A DNA stretch of 64,000 nt from Pantoea vagans (GCF_001506165.1 NZ_CP011427.1:2046001-2110000), one strand, 5' to 3'; counted from the stretch's first letter, positions 16,675 to 26,882 are shown. The notes: generated by a model not told the origin, from the sequence alone. Made by a program: numbers and translations.

Positions 16675-18369
16675 ATGACCACCCCGCAGGAGATGTTGCG
16701 TCAGTTGGCTGACGCAGTGGGCGACAAGCAGGTATTGACCCACGCCGATGATAAAGCCTGGTACACCAAAGGATTTCGTGTTGGTCGCGGTGATGCCTTG
16801 GCCGTAGTGCTACCGCAAACCTTGCAGCAGTTGTGGCAAACACTGCAGATTTGTGTGGCTCAGAACGCCATTATTTTGATGCAGGCCTCCAATACCGGCG
16901 TCACCGGGGGGGCGACCCCTGATGGCAACGATTACGATCGCGACGTGGTGATTGTAAGTACGCGCCAGCTCAAAGGTGTGCAGGTGATCGATCAGGCTCG
17001 CCAGGTGATCGCATTTCCTGGTACCGGCCTGACCGAACTGGAACAAACGCTGCAACCGCTAGGACGTGAACCGCACTCGGTTATCGGTTCAAGCTGCATT
17101 GGTGCTTCAGTTGTTGGTGGTATTTGTAATAACTCCGGCGGCTCCTTGATTCGTCGCGGCCCGGCGTTTACCGAAAAGTCGCTGTTTGCCCGTATCCATG
17201 ACGATGGCCGCCTGGAGATGGTCAATCATCTGGGAATCGATTTGGGTGCCACACCGGAAGTGATGCTGAAAAATTTGACCGAGCAGCAGTATCAAACAGG
17301 CGAACAGCCAGACTGGCAGGGCAAAATCTGGGCCGATGACTATGCCGATCGTTTGCGCGACCTCAGCGCTGACTCCCCTGCGCGCTTTAATGGCGACCTG
17401 CGCTATCTGCATGAGAGTTCAGGCAGCGCAGGAAAAGTGGTGGTGTTTGCCGTGCGCTTACCTACTTTTGAAGCCAGTACCGGCAGTGACACCTTTTACA
17501 TTGGCACCAACGATGAGCGTGAACTGGTCGCACTGCGCCGTTTCCTGCTTACCGAGATGAGCGAATTACCGTTGCAGGCTGAATACATTCATCGCAACGC
17601 CTTCGATTTAACCGTGCGATACGCAAAACATATGTATCTGGCGATTCGTAAACTCGGCCCGCAGGCGATCCCCAAAATGATGGCCAACAAAGCGAAATGG
17701 GATGTACGCGTTGGTCATGTGCCGTTTTTACCGCGCAATTTTGTTGATCGAGCATTGCAATGTTTTAACCAACTGACACCCAGTTTTGTTGCCCCCCGAA
17801 TCATGAAGTACCGCGATGAATATGAGCACCATTTGATGATCAAAGTGGATGCACAGCAAACCACGGAGCTACAGGGGTTATTGCAGCAATTTTTTGCCGA
17901 GCAAAAGGGCGACTTTTTCCACTGCGATCCACGCGAAGCGGCCGATGCCTTCTTAGTGCGTTTTGGCGTGGGCGGTTGCACCATTTCGTACTGTGATGCG
18001 CTGGGTTATAACCCGAATGAGCGTCTGGTGGCCTTTGATGTAGCGCTCCGCCGCAATGATGACGCATGGCGCTTAACGCTGCCCGCGAATCTTGCGGCGC
18101 AGGTACAAGTGGACTCCTGCTGCGGTCATTTCTTCTGTTATGTGAACCATCAGGATTACGTGTTGAAGGAAGGCGTTGATGCGAAGGCATTCAAGGAAGC
18201 GGTGAAAGTCTATCTGGCGCAGCGCGGTGCTAAGTACCCTGCCGAGCATAACGTGGGGCATCTGTATCAAGCTTCCTGCGAACATGTCGCGCACTGGAAG
18301 CAGTTGGATCCCACCAACAGTTGTAATCCCGGCGTGGGTAAGACCAGTAAGAAGAAGAATTGGGCATAA
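16675..18369 (+). CDS. dld: Quinone-dependent D-lactate dehydrogenase
   Basis: This 564-residue peripheral membrane flavoprotein oxidises D-lactate to pyruvate and passes electrons to ubiquinone. The FAD-binding PCMH domain is at the N-terminus (ASNTGVTGGATPDGNDYDRD and GSSCIGASVVGGICNNSGG). The C-terminal part carries the Dld membrane-binding and cap regions (SCCGHFFCYVNHQDYVLK). Length and motifs match E. coli Dld. The ATG follows GAAGAG. It is monocistronic; a dispersed repeat follows directly. Confidence 0.93.
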   Translation: MTTPQEMLRQLADAVGDKQVLTHADDKAWYTKGFRVGRGDALAVVLPQTLQQLWQTLQICVAQNAIILMQASNTGVTGGATPDGNDYDRDVVIVSTRQLKGVQVIDQARQVIAFPGTGLTELEQTLQPLGREPHSVIGSSCIGASVVGGICNNSGGSLIRRGPAFTEKSLFARIHDDGRLEMVNHLGIDLGATPEVMLKNLTEQQYQTGEQPDWQGKIWADDYADRLRDLSADSPARFNGDLRYLHESSGSAGKVVVFAVRLPTFEASTGSDTFYIGTNDERELVALRRFLLTEMSELPLQAEYIHRNAFDLTVRYAKHMYLAIRKLGPQAIPKMMANKAKWDVRVGHVPFLPRNFVDRALQCFNQLTPSFVAPRIMKYRDEYEHHLMIKVDAQQTTELQGLLQQFFAEQKGDFFHCDPREAADAFLVRFGVGGCTISYCDALGYNPNERLVAFDVALRRNDDAWRLTLPANLAAQVQVDSCCGHFFCYVNHQDYVLKEGVDAKAFKEAVKVYLAQRGAKYPAEHNVGHLYQASCEHVAHWKQLDPTNSCNPGVGKTSKKKNWA

Positions 18370-18407
18370 TCCTGCCCTATTGCAAGTGTGTGCTGGAACC
18401 AAATGAA

Positions 18408-18608
18408 CAACACGCACTGAAGCTCAGGAGCAGGCTGGTGCCGCCCTGGGGCTGGCATTCCGCAGCGCTGAACAGAATGAGTATGCCAGGAGAGCCCGCA
18501 GGACGCGGGCGAAAGGTGGCGCTGGAACATGGATGTTCCATCGGCACCGGTCCGTAAGGCAGACGAGTGAAGTGAAGGTACCGCTTCAGCGGCGTGAGGA
18601 CCGCCAGC
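18408..18608. repeat. Hairpin-rich 200-bp dispersed repeat, copy 1
   Basis: This intergenic stretch between dld and yceI is almost identical, in reverse complement, to 57028-57230. Its second half (about 18480-18608) is nearly unbroken in identity. It contains several stems: GCCCGC/GCGGGC around 18494-18510, the palindrome GGAACATGGATGTTCC (18524-18539), CCGC/GCGG around 18581-18592, and CAGCGCTG (18463-18470). There is no coding sign. It is a dispersed extragenic element rather than an insertion sequence: no transposase, no clear target duplication. Confidence 0.8.
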
Positions 18609-18651
18609 CTCAGGGCGGCACCAGCCTGCGTCAGCTATCTAACTCACTTGT

Positions 18652-19236
18652 TTATTTCGCATACGCCTCGGTAGAGATCGTCAGCGTCACATCATCACTG
18701 ACTGCTGGCACATACTTATCCAGCTTGAAATCCGAACGTTTAATCACGCCAGTGGCATCAAAACCAATCGCCTGTTTCTTGACCATCGGATGCATCCCTT
18801 GCTGGTTCAGCGTGGCGTGCAGTGTGATCGGCTTAGTAATGCCTTTCAGGGTCAGATTCCCTTCTACATCAAACTTGTTATCCCCTTTTGCCACCACTTT
18901 GGTGCTGTGGAATACCGCTGAAGGATATTTAGCAGTATCAAAATACTCAGCACCGAGAAACTCTTTGGTCAACGCCGGAACGTGGCTATCAATCTGGGTA
19001 ATTGGCAGGGTCACATCAACACGTGCTTGCTCGGGATGTTCCTTATCAAACACCAGCGAACCTTTGCTGTTGAGGATATCTGCAGTGGGGTGCGAGAAGC
19101 CAAAGTGCGTCCAGGTGACAATCACCGAGGTATGGGCTGGGTCGAGGTCGTAATGCATCGCAGCAGCCTGCGAAACAGGCACATAAAGCGCAGCCGCCGC
19201 CAGCAATGGCAGCACAACACGGGTAACGTTTTTCAC
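18652..19236 (-). CDS. yceI: YceI family periplasmic protein
   Basis: This 194-residue protein has a signal peptide ending around SQAAA and the YceI lipocalin-like beta-barrel that binds isoprenoid-type lipids (DPAHTSVIVTWTHFGFSHPTADI, NLTLKGITKPITLHATL, GFDATGVIKRSDF). The start is a GTG at 19236 preceded by AAAGGAAC. Its physiological role is unsettled. The 220-bp upstream gap is shared with the higBA operator. Confidence 0.85.
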   Translation of the reverse strand: MKNVTRVVLPLLAAAALYVPVSQAAAMHYDLDPAHTSVIVTWTHFGFSHPTADILNSKGSLVFDKEHPEQARVDVTLPITQIDSHVPALTKEFLGAEYFDTAKYPSAVFHSTKVVAKGDNKFDVEGNLTLKGITKPITLHATLNQQGMHPMVKKQAIGFDATGVIKRSDFKLDKYVPAVSDDVTLTISTEAYAK

Positions 19237-19403
19237 TCAAGGTTCCTTTTAGATCGGGATAATCTATTGAGTGTCGCGGATAACCCGGCTGACGAATAGT
19301 GAAGAGATTTGCGCGTCACCTTCAAATATATTCAAAAATATCAAAGGGTAATGGTTAATATGAGTGAAAGTTACGCAGGATTATCGCATACTCCATTGCA
19401 ATC

Positions 19404-19445
19404 ATAGCCTAAAGGCTATAAATTAAATCATAGCAAATAAGCTAT
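19404..19445. promoter_or_regulatory. Two palindromes upstream of higB, probable HigA operator
   Basis: A perfect palindrome ATAGCCTAAAGGCTAT (19404-19419) and a second inverted repeat ATAGC-N6-GCTAT (19430-19445) lie just before higB (start 19457). They share the ATAGC half-site and are about 26 bp centre to centre. Type II antitoxins typically autorepress through such paired palindromes. Confidence 0.75.
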
Positions 19446-19456
19446 AGGATGGCAAT

Positions 19457-19807
19457 ATGTGGGAAATATTAACAACGGAAGTTTTTGATGAGTGGTTTTT
19501 CGCACAAAGTGAAGATATGCGTGAAGATGTGTTAGCCATGATGGGTATTTTGGCAGAAATGGGACCTCAACTTGGTCGCCCCTATGTCGATACGCTGAAA
19601 GGGTGCAAGCTTACTCATCTAAAAGAATTACGTATCCAGCACCATGGAAATCCTGTTAGGGCGTTTTTCGCCTTTGATCCCGTTCGTCGCGCCATAGTGT
19701 TGTGTGCTGGAGATAAAACGGGTGTTAATCAAAAACAATTTTACCGTTCAATGATTCGCATGGCCGAAGCGGAATACCGCAGGCATTTAGTGCAAATGGA
19801 GGGATAA
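19457..19807 (+). CDS. higB: HigB-like toxin of a type II toxin-antitoxin pair
   Basis: This 116-residue protein belongs to the RelE/HigB superfamily (gp49-like, DUF891). Visible signatures are FDEWFFAQSEDMREDVLAMM at the N-terminus, DTLKGCKLTHLKELRIQHHG and PVRAFFAFDPVRRAIVLCAGDK. Such toxins are ribosome-dependent mRNA interferases. The toxin gene precedes the antitoxin gene by 1 nt, the order typical of higBA. Confidence 0.87.
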   Translation: MWEILTTEVFDEWFFAQSEDMREDVLAMMGILAEMGPQLGRPYVDTLKGCKLTHLKELRIQHHGNPVRAFFAFDPVRRAIVLCAGDKTGVNQKQFYRSMIRMAEAEYRRHLVQMEG

Positions 19808-19808
19808 C

Positions 19809-20108
19809 ATGTCTAATTACAAAGCTTTATTAGAGAAGCAATCACCTGAAAGCCAACAGCGTATCGCTGTTAAAATTGAGAAATTACGCCAGGATATTGC
19901 CTTAAGTCAGATACGTGAAGAACTCAATTTTTCGCAAACCGAGTTGGCCCGCACAATGGGAATCTCACAGCCCACGTTAGCCAAAATGGAGAATCCCGAT
20001 AATGATCCGCGGCTTTCGACATTAAAACGTTATGTTGCGGCACTCGGTGGCGAAGTACGCATTGATGTCACATTACCAAACGGTAAACACATCGCCTTTC
20101 AGCTTTGA
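19809..20108 (+). CDS. higA: HigA-like antitoxin, XRE-type DNA-binding protein
   Basis: This 99-residue protein has a helix-turn-helix in its middle (FSQTELARTMGISQPTLAKME, residues about 40-60), followed by a short C-terminal strand. It should neutralise the preceding toxin and repress the operon through the paired palindromes upstream. Its final 10 nt overlap the convergent pqqF end. Confidence 0.88.
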   Translation: MSNYKALLEKQSPESQQRIAVKIEKLRQDIALSQIREELNFSQTELARTMGISQPTLAKMENPDNDPRLSTLKRYVAALGGEVRIDVTLPNGKHIAFQL

Positions 20109-22417
20109 TTCACAATGATTCGCCAGCGGCGGCGTTCACGCATCATTCGCTTGTGGAGCTGCTGCAGGTGAGACAGCGTCAGAGACATCACCGCGTTGCG
20201 ATTGAGATTGGCTAACCCCTGCTGTTGGCGTAACCCCTGCACGGCTGCATCGGTGTTGTCTTTGGCATCACATTGGTCGAGCAAGGTGGCCTGCCATGCC
20301 GCCAGCGTCTGCGGCGTAACCGAATCAACCTCTGCAACCATCTCACGCATAAAGCGTTTACAGTGCCCCAGCAGCGTCTGCCATGGGAGCTGTGGCGATT
20401 GCAGTGCCAGTAACAGCCCATCCATATCGGCGACGCGCTGATAGCGAGCGGACACCACATAACCAATCTGTTGATCGACACGCAGCCGCTGGAAGAATCT
20501 CGGCTCCAACAGCAATGACAGCGCACGTAATGCGGCTAAGTTGCTGTCATCTGACTGCGGTAACGGAATAAACAGCAGCAGCGCCTGGTCGCTTCCCTGG
20601 CAGTTAACCGGCGTGATGCCCCGTTGTAACCGAGGCGGATGGGCATACCTGGCCAAACCTGGAGAAAAGTCGCTGAGCAGATGGGCAACGCGCTGCTGCA
20701 GTGCCTGCTGTTTGCCGCTCCAGGCAGCCAGCCAGTCACTATCAGCAACAGGAGAGATTAACTGCACTGGCAATGTCGCCAGTAACTGACGAATCACGAT
20801 AGTTTGCGGTGTTGCAACGCCCTTCGGCTGCACTTCAGCACTCAAGGCCTTCAGCGCATGATGTACAGTCTGTAAGGCTACAGCATCGCCTGTTGGAAGA
20901 TTCAGCACCAGCTGCCAGACGCCCTGCTTCTGTTGCCAACTGCCGCTGCCACCGGCATGGCGCAGCTCCGCCAGAACCGGCCGCAGCAAGGCCTGGCGCG
21001 CCTGTGCATCCTCATCACTCAGCGTGTGATAAAACGCCGGGCGCAGCAGTAGGGTTTCTACATGTTGCCGGGGCGTAAAATGGGGTAACGCTATGGCTAC
21101 GGGAGGCAAAGCGGGTGCAATGGCCGCTTGGGAAACAGGATAAAAATGGAAATTTGCAGCGGGGTGAAAAACCGAGCTTTGCGCTAATCCTGTCTTCTGC
21201 ATCAACGTAAAACCCTGTGTATCCACACGTTGGGCATCGGGCAGGTGTTGCTGCGTCAACATGCGCGTGCAGGCAGCTTGCGGTAACGCCGCGACAAATG
21301 CCGTGAAACTTTCGGGCACCCTCTCTGCGGGCGCAAAGCCCAGCGCGCGTCCTCGTAACTGCTCCAACGGCGTCAGACAGGCAAAATCGTGCAACGCCAG
21401 TTGCGCATAATGCTGCCGATGTTCAGTGCCGCAGGCACCGATAGCCGCAACATGTTGCCAGAATAGCTGTTCAATACGCTGGGCTTGCTCGACGCTGATC
21501 TGTGCCGCCGTAAAACGCAACGCCAGCCAACCGTGCTGCGCATCTTGCCACAGCCACTGCCCGTGCAACGTATCGCACAAGCCGACTTCTCTCAGCGCCG
21601 CCAGCAAACTTCCGGGGGCTTCATCTTGCCAAAACACACTGAGTAAAGTGACATTGTCACGCAATGAATCTCCATCCCCGGGTAACATCAACGTAAGCCA
21701 GAAATTCTCATCACCCGTTAGCTGTAACTGAAGGTCATGCGTAGCAGGGAGTGGCAGCACACAATGCGGTTTAACCTGGCTTGCAGGAAGGGTCGTAAAA
21801 GCGTGCGCAAGCTCGGCCAGTTCGTCCAGAGATTGCGGCCCCTGCAACCACAATTCAATGCCCTTCGCACGGAAATAACTCTGGTGAAACTCACGTAGCG
21901 CAGCCTGCAATGAAGTGACATTGTCACCAAATGATTGCTGATTACCCACACGAAAGCGTTGAAAAATCCCGCCCAGAGTATCCACCAATGCCGCTTCACT
22001 CAGGGTCTCGACATGATGACGCAACAGCTGATATTCCGCCTCAATCACCGCCACTTCCTGCTGAATCGCCTGCTGGCTGAGCAACGGTGCAGCAAGCATA
22101 TCGCTTAAGCGTTTAACTCCTTCAGGCAGAGCCGTCGCAGGAAGTTGAAAAAAGAAGGCGCTACTACTGAGTTGTGTGGTGGCATTGACCTGTCCACCTT
22201 GCTGCTGCACCCAAGGCATTAAACGCTCGCGGTCTTCAAAGCGCTCACTGCCGCAGAACAGCAGATGCTCCAGTAAATGCGCCAATCCCGGCCAGCGGTC
22301 GGGTTCATCAAGACTGCCGGCCTGCACGCGCACCAAGGCAGCGGCATCACGCGCGTCTGGCTGGTGGTACAGATGGCAGCGCAGGCCATTGGCCAGAACA
22401 AGATGGCGCGAGGTCAT
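20099..22417 (-). CDS. pqqF: PqqF, M16-family protease for PQQ biosynthesis
   Basis: This 772-residue zinc protease has the inverted zinc motif HLLEHLLF near residue 45 and the distal glutamate in VIEAEY. M16 proteins have paired active and inactive halves and the length fits PqqF. It is thought to cut the cross-linked PqqA peptide to release the Glu-Tyr core. It is the last gene of pqqABCDEF; its ATG overlaps the pqqE stop by one base (TGATG). Confidence 0.92.
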   Translation of the reverse strand: MTSRHLVLANGLRCHLYHQPDARDAAALVRVQAGSLDEPDRWPGLAHLLEHLLFCGSERFEDRERLMPWVQQQGGQVNATTQLSSSAFFFQLPATALPEGVKRLSDMLAAPLLSQQAIQQEVAVIEAEYQLLRHHVETLSEAALVDTLGGIFQRFRVGNQQSFGDNVTSLQAALREFHQSYFRAKGIELWLQGPQSLDELAELAHAFTTLPASQVKPHCVLPLPATHDLQLQLTGDENFWLTLMLPGDGDSLRDNVTLLSVFWQDEAPGSLLAALREVGLCDTLHGQWLWQDAQHGWLALRFTAAQISVEQAQRIEQLFWQHVAAIGACGTEHRQHYAQLALHDFACLTPLEQLRGRALGFAPAERVPESFTAFVAALPQAACTRMLTQQHLPDAQRVDTQGFTLMQKTGLAQSSVFHPAANFHFYPVSQAAIAPALPPVAIALPHFTPRQHVETLLLRPAFYHTLSDEDAQARQALLRPVLAELRHAGGSGSWQQKQGVWQLVLNLPTGDAVALQTVHHALKALSAEVQPKGVATPQTIVIRQLLATLPVQLISPVADSDWLAAWSGKQQALQQRVAHLLSDFSPGLARYAHPPRLQRGITPVNCQGSDQALLLFIPLPQSDDSNLAALRALSLLLEPRFFQRLRVDQQIGYVVSARYQRVADMDGLLLALQSPQLPWQTLLGHCKRFMREMVAEVDSVTPQTLAAWQATLLDQCDAKDNTDAAVQGLRQQQGLANLNRNAVMSLTLSHLQQLHKRMMRERRRWRIIVNQS

Positions 22418-23556
22418 CAGGTGACTCGCTGCTTAAAGATCAGCTCAGAGTTGCTGCGATTTCGGAACTGTAGCTGGGCAATTTTGATATCACTACAGGT
22501 CGCTTCACGCCGAGCTTCAAGGATTTTGCCGTGATGCGGTGACTTGCTACATACCGGATCGGTATTGTCAGCATTGCCCGTCAACATATAGGCCTGACAG
22601 CGGCAGCCACCGAAATCCTTCTCTTTCTCATCACACGAACGGCACGGCTCCGGCATCCAGTCATAACCCCGATAGCGGTTAAAACCAAACGAGTTGTACC
22701 AGATATCCTCCAGTCTTTGATTGAGCACCGATGGGAACTCGACCGGCAACTGACGCGCGCTGTGGCACGGCAATGCGGTGCCTTCTGGCGTGACACTCAG
22801 GAAAATCGATCCCCAGCCGCCCATACAAGGTTTCGGACGCTCTTCATAATAGTCCGGCGTAACAAAGAGTAGATTGGCGAGGTTACCGCTTTCACTCATA
22901 CGTTCACGGTATTGCGCCACTACGGCTTCAGCATTGGCGATTTGTTCGCGTGTCGGTAACAGCCCCTGACGGTTCAGGTGCGCCCAGCCATAAAACTGGC
23001 AGGTGGCCAACTCAACGTCGTCGGCTTCCAGTTCGATACAGAGATCGATGATTTTATCGATCTGGTCGATATTGTGGCGATGCAGCACGAAGTTAAGCAC
23101 CATCGGATAACCGTGCGCTTTTACCGCTTTTGCCATCTCCAGCTTCTGCTGAAAGGCTTTTTTCGAACCGGCTAATGCCGCATTCAGCACCTCATCGCTG
23201 GCCTGGAAGCTGATCTGGATATGATCGAGGCCCGCATCGGCAAAAGCATCGAGCTTTTTGGGCGTCAGGCCAATGCCAGAGGTGATCAGGTTGGTGTAGA
23301 AGCCCAGATCCCGTGCGGCACGAATCAGCTCGGGCAGATCTTTACGCGTTAATGGCTCTCCACCTGAAAAGCCCATCTGCACACTGCCCATGGCACGCGC
23401 CTGGCGGAAAACATCGATCCACTGTTCCGTGGTCAGCTCTTTCTCCTGCTGCGAAAAATCGAGCGGGTTTGAGCAGTAAGGGCACTGCAGTGGACAGCGA
23501 TAAGTCAGTTCAGCCAGCAGCCAAAGCGGCGGCGTGACAGTTTTATTCAGGTTCAC
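22417..23556 (-). CDS. pqqE: PqqE, radical SAM enzyme (PqqA peptide cyclase)
   Basis: This enzyme forms the C-C bond between the Glu and Tyr side chains of PqqA. The radical SAM cluster motif is CPLQCPYC close to the N-terminus, and the C-terminal SPASM region has the expected cysteines ([24 protein letters not shown]). I chose the GTG at 23556 (379 aa), which overlaps the 3' end of pqqD and matches the usual length of about 380; the frame stays open to a TTG at 23580 without a Shine-Dalgarno. Confidence 0.93.
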   Translation of the reverse strand: MNLNKTVTPPLWLLAELTYRCPLQCPYCSNPLDFSQQEKELTTEQWIDVFRQARAMGSVQMGFSGGEPLTRKDLPELIRAARDLGFYTNLITSGIGLTPKKLDAFADAGLDHIQISFQASDEVLNAALAGSKKAFQQKLEMAKAVKAHGYPMVLNFVLHRHNIDQIDKIIDLCIELEADDVELATCQFYGWAHLNRQGLLPTREQIANAEAVVAQYRERMSESGNLANLLFVTPDYYEERPKPCMGGWGSIFLSVTPEGTALPCHSARQLPVEFPSVLNQRLEDIWYNSFGFNRYRGYDWMPEPCRSCDEKEKDFGGCRCQAYMLTGNADNTDPVCSKSPHHGKILEARREATCSDIKIAQLQFRNRSNSELIFKQRVT

Positions 23557-23821
23557 GACACTGGATCCATTTCTGTTCAACGGCGGATTGCAGGAACTCT
23601 TTCACATCATCGTCCACGCCGCCTGCTTCCGGGAAGCGCGTATTGAGCGTATGAATGATGGCCGCAACGTCTTGCTTGCCCGTCACCAGCTCCAGAATCG
23701 CGGCAGCAGTTTCATTCAGCTTTGCCATCCCTTCCGGATAAAGCACCACATGGCTGTCTTGTGCAGGTTCCCACTGCATGCGATAGCCACGGCGGAAAGC
23801 AGGGATCAGATTATCTTTCAT
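23543..23821 (-). CDS. pqqD: PqqD, PqqA peptide chaperone
   Basis: This 92-residue protein contains the PqqD core ([43 protein letters not shown]). It binds PqqA and presents it to PqqE. It sits between pqqC and pqqE with short spacing and overlaps the pqqE start. Confidence 0.93.
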   Translation of the reverse strand: MKDNLIPAFRRGYRMQWEPAQDSHVVLYPEGMAKLNETAAAILELVTGKQDVAAIIHTLNTRFPEAGGVDDDVKEFLQSAVEQKWIQCREPE

Positions 23822-23825
23822 GATG

Positions 23826-24578
23826 TTATACCAGTCTTGTACTGTGCCATGACACCTGATCGGTGACGGTGTGATAAGGCGGGCGCTGTAACGAATACGC
23901 CATGGTCATGGCATCCAGCAGCGTCCAGAGAATGTCCAGTTTGAACTGCAGGATCTCCAGCATACGGTTCTGCTGCTCTGCCGTGGTAAACACCTCCAGC
24001 GCCAGCGCCAGGCCATGTTCCACATCACGATTTGCCTGGCTAAGACGGCTGCGGAAATAGAAGTAGCCCTCTTCCTTGATCCACGGATAGTGTTGCGGCC
24101 AGCTGTCGAGACGTGACTGGTGAATTTGCGGCGCAAAGAGTTCGGTTAACGAACTGCATGCCGCTTCTTGCCAGTTAGCACGACGCGCAAAATTGACGTA
24201 GGCATCCACCGCAAAGCGTACCCCTGGCAGCACCAGCTTTTCAGACAGCAGCACCTCACGATCCAGTCCGACGGCTTCACCTAATTGTAGCCAGGCTTCA
24301 ATACCCCCTTCATGACCGTTGCTGCCGTCATGGTCCAGAATGCGCTGAACCCATTTACGACGCGTAGCTGGATCCGGGCAGTTCGCCATGATCGCTGCAT
24401 CCTTCAGTGGGATGTTGGTCTGGTAGTAAAAGCGGTTGGCTACCCACCCCTGAATCTGTTCGCGTGTCGCTTCACCGTTGTGCATCGCGATGTGATACGG
24501 ATGATGAATATGATAAAACGCGCCTTTGGCACGCAGTGCCTGTTCAAACGCTTGCGGCGATAAGGCTTCGGTAATCAC
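23826..24578 (-). CDS. pqqC: PqqC, pyrroloquinoline-quinone synthase
   Basis: This cofactorless oxidase carries out the last ring closure and oxidation of PQQ biosynthesis. The all-helical fold includes the active-site stretches [27 protein letters not shown] and [14 protein letters not shown]. The GTG at 24578 overlaps the pqqB stop as GTGA, has GGAG 8 nt upstream and gives 250 residues, the family length; a longer frame runs into pqqB without support. Confidence 0.95.
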   Translation of the reverse strand: MITEALSPQAFEQALRAKGAFYHIHHPYHIAMHNGEATREQIQGWVANRFYYQTNIPLKDAAIMANCPDPATRRKWVQRILDHDGSNGHEGGIEAWLQLGEAVGLDREVLLSEKLVLPGVRFAVDAYVNFARRANWQEAACSSLTELFAPQIHQSRLDSWPQHYPWIKEEGYFYFRSRLSQANRDVEHGLALALEVFTTAEQQNRMLEILQFKLDILWTLLDAMTMAYSLQRPPYHTVTDQVSWHSTRLV

Positions 24579-25501
24579 GATGCGCTCTCCTGCAAATGAA
24601 TCGCCATGCCGTCCCAACTCACTTCTATGCCCTGCTGTATCAGATACTGACACTGCGGCGACTGCTCGTTGAGAATCGGATTGGTGTTATTAATGTGAAT
24701 CAAAATTTTGCGCTTGGCGGGCAACGCAGCCAGCAGCGCCATTAAGCCGTGCTCTTCTGCCAGAGCCAGATGGCCCATAGCTTTGCCGGTATTTTTACCG
24801 ACGCCAGTCGCCAGCAGTTCATCGTCCTGCCAAACGGTGCCATCAATCAGCAGACAATCGGCTTTTTGCAACCAAGGCATGATCACGGCATCCGGCTCGC
24901 CCAGGCCCGGCGCGTACAGTAGCGTCTGTCCGTTGGCCGTGTTCTCAATAAACAATGCCACGTTATGGCCTGGCAGAGGGCGATCGCGGTAGGGAGAATA
25001 CGGTGGTGCATTGCTGAGAATCGGAATAGCCGTGAACTGCAGATCGCCGCACACATCGACGCGGAAGGGTTCCAGCGGTGTTAACGCGTGATGCTGCAGC
25101 CCGCCATTCCAGTGCTGCAACATGGTGAAAATGGGGAAGCCACTGGTGAGGTCAGCATGGACCTCAGGCGTACACCACACCTGATGTGGGCAGCCTTCAC
25201 GCAGGCTGAGTAACCCGGTGGTGTGATCAATCTGGCTATCAGTCAGGATAATACTGCCGATGGCGGTGCCGCGCAGCACACCTTTTTTAATCAGTTCTGG
25301 CGTGTGGGCAATCTGCTGGCTGATATCTGGCGAGGCGTTACACAGCACCCAATCTTCACCGTTGTCACTGACAATAATCGAAGATTGCGTCCGCGCCTGA
25401 GCCTGAAGGGTGCCGTTACGCAGGCCGCTGCAATTGGCGCAGTTACAGTTCCACTGCGGAAAGCCGCCACCTGCCGCTGAACCAAGCACTTTAATAAACA
25501 T
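24575..25501 (-). CDS. pqqB: PqqB, metallo-beta-lactamase-fold hydroxylase
   Basis: This 308-residue protein has the PqqB N-terminus [18 protein letters not shown] and the [17 protein letters not shown] metal-binding segment of the lactamase fold. It hydroxylates the tyrosine ring of the PqqA-derived dipeptide. It follows pqqA after a 55-bp gap containing a stem-loop. Confidence 0.94.
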   Translation of the reverse strand: MFIKVLGSAAGGGFPQWNCNCANCSGLRNGTLQAQARTQSSIIVSDNGEDWVLCNASPDISQQIAHTPELIKKGVLRGTAIGSIILTDSQIDHTTGLLSLREGCPHQVWCTPEVHADLTSGFPIFTMLQHWNGGLQHHALTPLEPFRVDVCGDLQFTAIPILSNAPPYSPYRDRPLPGHNVALFIENTANGQTLLYAPGLGEPDAVIMPWLQKADCLLIDGTVWQDDELLATGVGKNTGKAMGHLALAEEHGLMALLAALPAKRKILIHINNTNPILNEQSPQCQYLIQQGIEVSWDGMAIHLQESAS

Positions 25502-25528
25502 GTGAGATGACCAAAAAGAAAAATAAAA

Positions 25529-25549
25529 TGCCCGCGCGAACGGCGGGCA
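25529..25549 (-). terminator. Stem-loop between pqqA and pqqB, probable partial terminator
   Basis: TGCCCGC and GCGGGCA form a 7-bp GC-rich stem, followed on the minus strand by a T-rich run (ATTTTATTTTTC). Its location just after pqqA fits partial termination, giving much more of the peptide substrate than of the enzymes, as in other pqq operons. Confidence 0.75.
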
Positions 25550-25556
25550 GAAAGTC

Positions 25557-25628
25557 TTAGCGGTTGGAGATGTACAGAGTCACTTCCAGGCCCAGACGCA
25601 GGTCAACAAATTCAGGTTTCTTCCACAT
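25557..25628 (-). CDS. pqqA: PqqA, precursor peptide of PQQ
   Basis: This 23-residue peptide (MWKKPEF, then [16 protein letters not shown]) carries the conserved Glu and Tyr of the E-x-x-x-Y motif that become PQQ. Spacing of Glu and Tyr and the C-terminal ISNR match the enterobacterial peptide. It is followed by a stem-loop and pqqBCDEF. Confidence 0.96.
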   Translation of the reverse strand: MWKKPEFVDLRLGLEVTLYISNR

Positions 25629-25653
25629 AATTTTCTTCCTCTAGACAAATAAC

Positions 25654-25669
25654 GCAGAGCAGGCTCTGC
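25654..25669. promoter_or_regulatory. Palindrome in the pqqA leader/promoter region
   Basis: GCAGAGC-AG-GCTCTGC is a perfect 7-bp-arm palindrome 26 bp upstream of the pqqA start. It could be a leader hairpin or a regulator site. The rest of the 25629-25778 gap shows no other feature I can name. Confidence 0.45.
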
Positions 25670-25778
25670 TGGAAATGCTTGCGCCAGAAATACAATATTC
25701 AGGCCACAATGCACGACGCGGGCTGATGTTGCGCCAATGTAGCAGGCATATCAACCCTGATTAGGTAAGGGAATTGTG

Positions 25779-26804
25779 TTAATCCTGCCAAATCTGTTGC
25801 AGGACGCGCTGCCAATTACCCCAGGCAACCTGCTCGATCACTGCTTGATCATAGCCGAGCGATGCCAGCAGCGCATGCAGGCGCGGCAGCCCAGAAACAT
25901 CTTTTAAGGCGTCCGGCACACTGATGCCATCGAAATCTGAACCAAATGCTACGTTTTCTGGTCCCATTATTTCAATTAAATGTTCCAGATGTTTACCAAT
26001 TTCGATCAATGGCGTGTCGCTGGTGCGCAGACCATCGGCGCGTAAGAAAGCGTTACCAAAATTCACACCTACCACCCCGCCACTGTCACGGATCGCCCGT
26101 AGTTGATCATCAGTGAGATTGCGTGGTTGCGCACAGAGTGCGTGGGCGTTTGAGTGACTTGCCACCAGCGGCGCGTTCGAAAGGCGCGCAGTGTCCCAGA
26201 ACGCTTTTTCATTCATATGCGATACGTCGATCATCATGCGATGACGATTGGCCGCTGCAATCAGCTGCTCACCGGCACGCGTCAGGCCCGGTCCAGTATC
26301 CGGAGTGTGTGGAAACGAGCCATTCACCCCTTCGCCAAAAAGATTCGGTAAGTTCCAGAAAGGACCAATGCTGCGTACGCCCGCCTGATAAAACTCGGCC
26401 AGCGCCTCGCCATCAGCGTCGAATCCGTCGGCACCTTCAATATGCGCCACCATCGCCAGCACGTCATCACGGCGACAGGCAGCGATGTCATTGGCCGTCA
26501 GGCACAGTCGCGCGCGCCCCGCCGATTCGGCCACCAGCGTTTTCAGGATATCCAGTTGCTGCCAGAGGATCTCCAGCGGTTGCCACTGCTCCTGCGCACG
26601 TTCAGGTGCCACTTCATTGATGTAGCGCTGCGGCGGGACAAACATCGCAAACAACCCGCCCGCAAAACCGCCCTGCTGCATACGTGGAAAATCAAGGTGC
26701 CCTTTCTCAATCCCCGAGAAGAAGGCGTCTGCAGGCGCATCGCGATGATGTAACCACAGATTAAGCAGCAGGTCGTTATGACCATCGAAGGTTTTGATTA
26801 ACAT
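25779..26804 (-). CDS. Membrane-dipeptidase family metallopeptidase (M19, renal dipeptidase-like)
   Basis: This 341-residue amidohydrolase-fold enzyme has the M19 metal ligands: FDGHNDLLL (HxD), AHIEGADGF (bridging Glu), DVSHMNEKAFWD and VASHSNAHAL. It should hydrolyse dipeptides, possibly including D-residues. The ATG at 26804 is the first ATG of the frame but has no clear Shine-Dalgarno; a GTG 72 nt upstream is an alternative. It sits directly upstream of pqqA. A role in trimming the PQQ peptide has not been shown and is only suggested by position. Confidence 0.8.
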   Translation of the reverse strand: MLIKTFDGHNDLLLNLWLHHRDAPADAFFSGIEKGHLDFPRMQQGGFAGGLFAMFVPPQRYINEVAPERAQEQWQPLEILWQQLDILKTLVAESAGRARLCLTANDIAACRRDDVLAMVAHIEGADGFDADGEALAEFYQAGVRSIGPFWNLPNLFGEGVNGSFPHTPDTGPGLTRAGEQLIAAANRHRMMIDVSHMNEKAFWDTARLSNAPLVASHSNAHALCAQPRNLTDDQLRAIRDSGGVVGVNFGNAFLRADGLRTSDTPLIEIGKHLEHLIEIMGPENVAFGSDFDGISVPDALKDVSGLPRLHALLASLGYDQAVIEQVAWGNWQRVLQQIWQD

Positions 26805-26882
26805 AGATGATAAAGATGAAGGCAAGATGGGCGCTATGCTACGCGCCCCATGGAGTTTAGCCAAACGTTGGGGCACAAAGGG

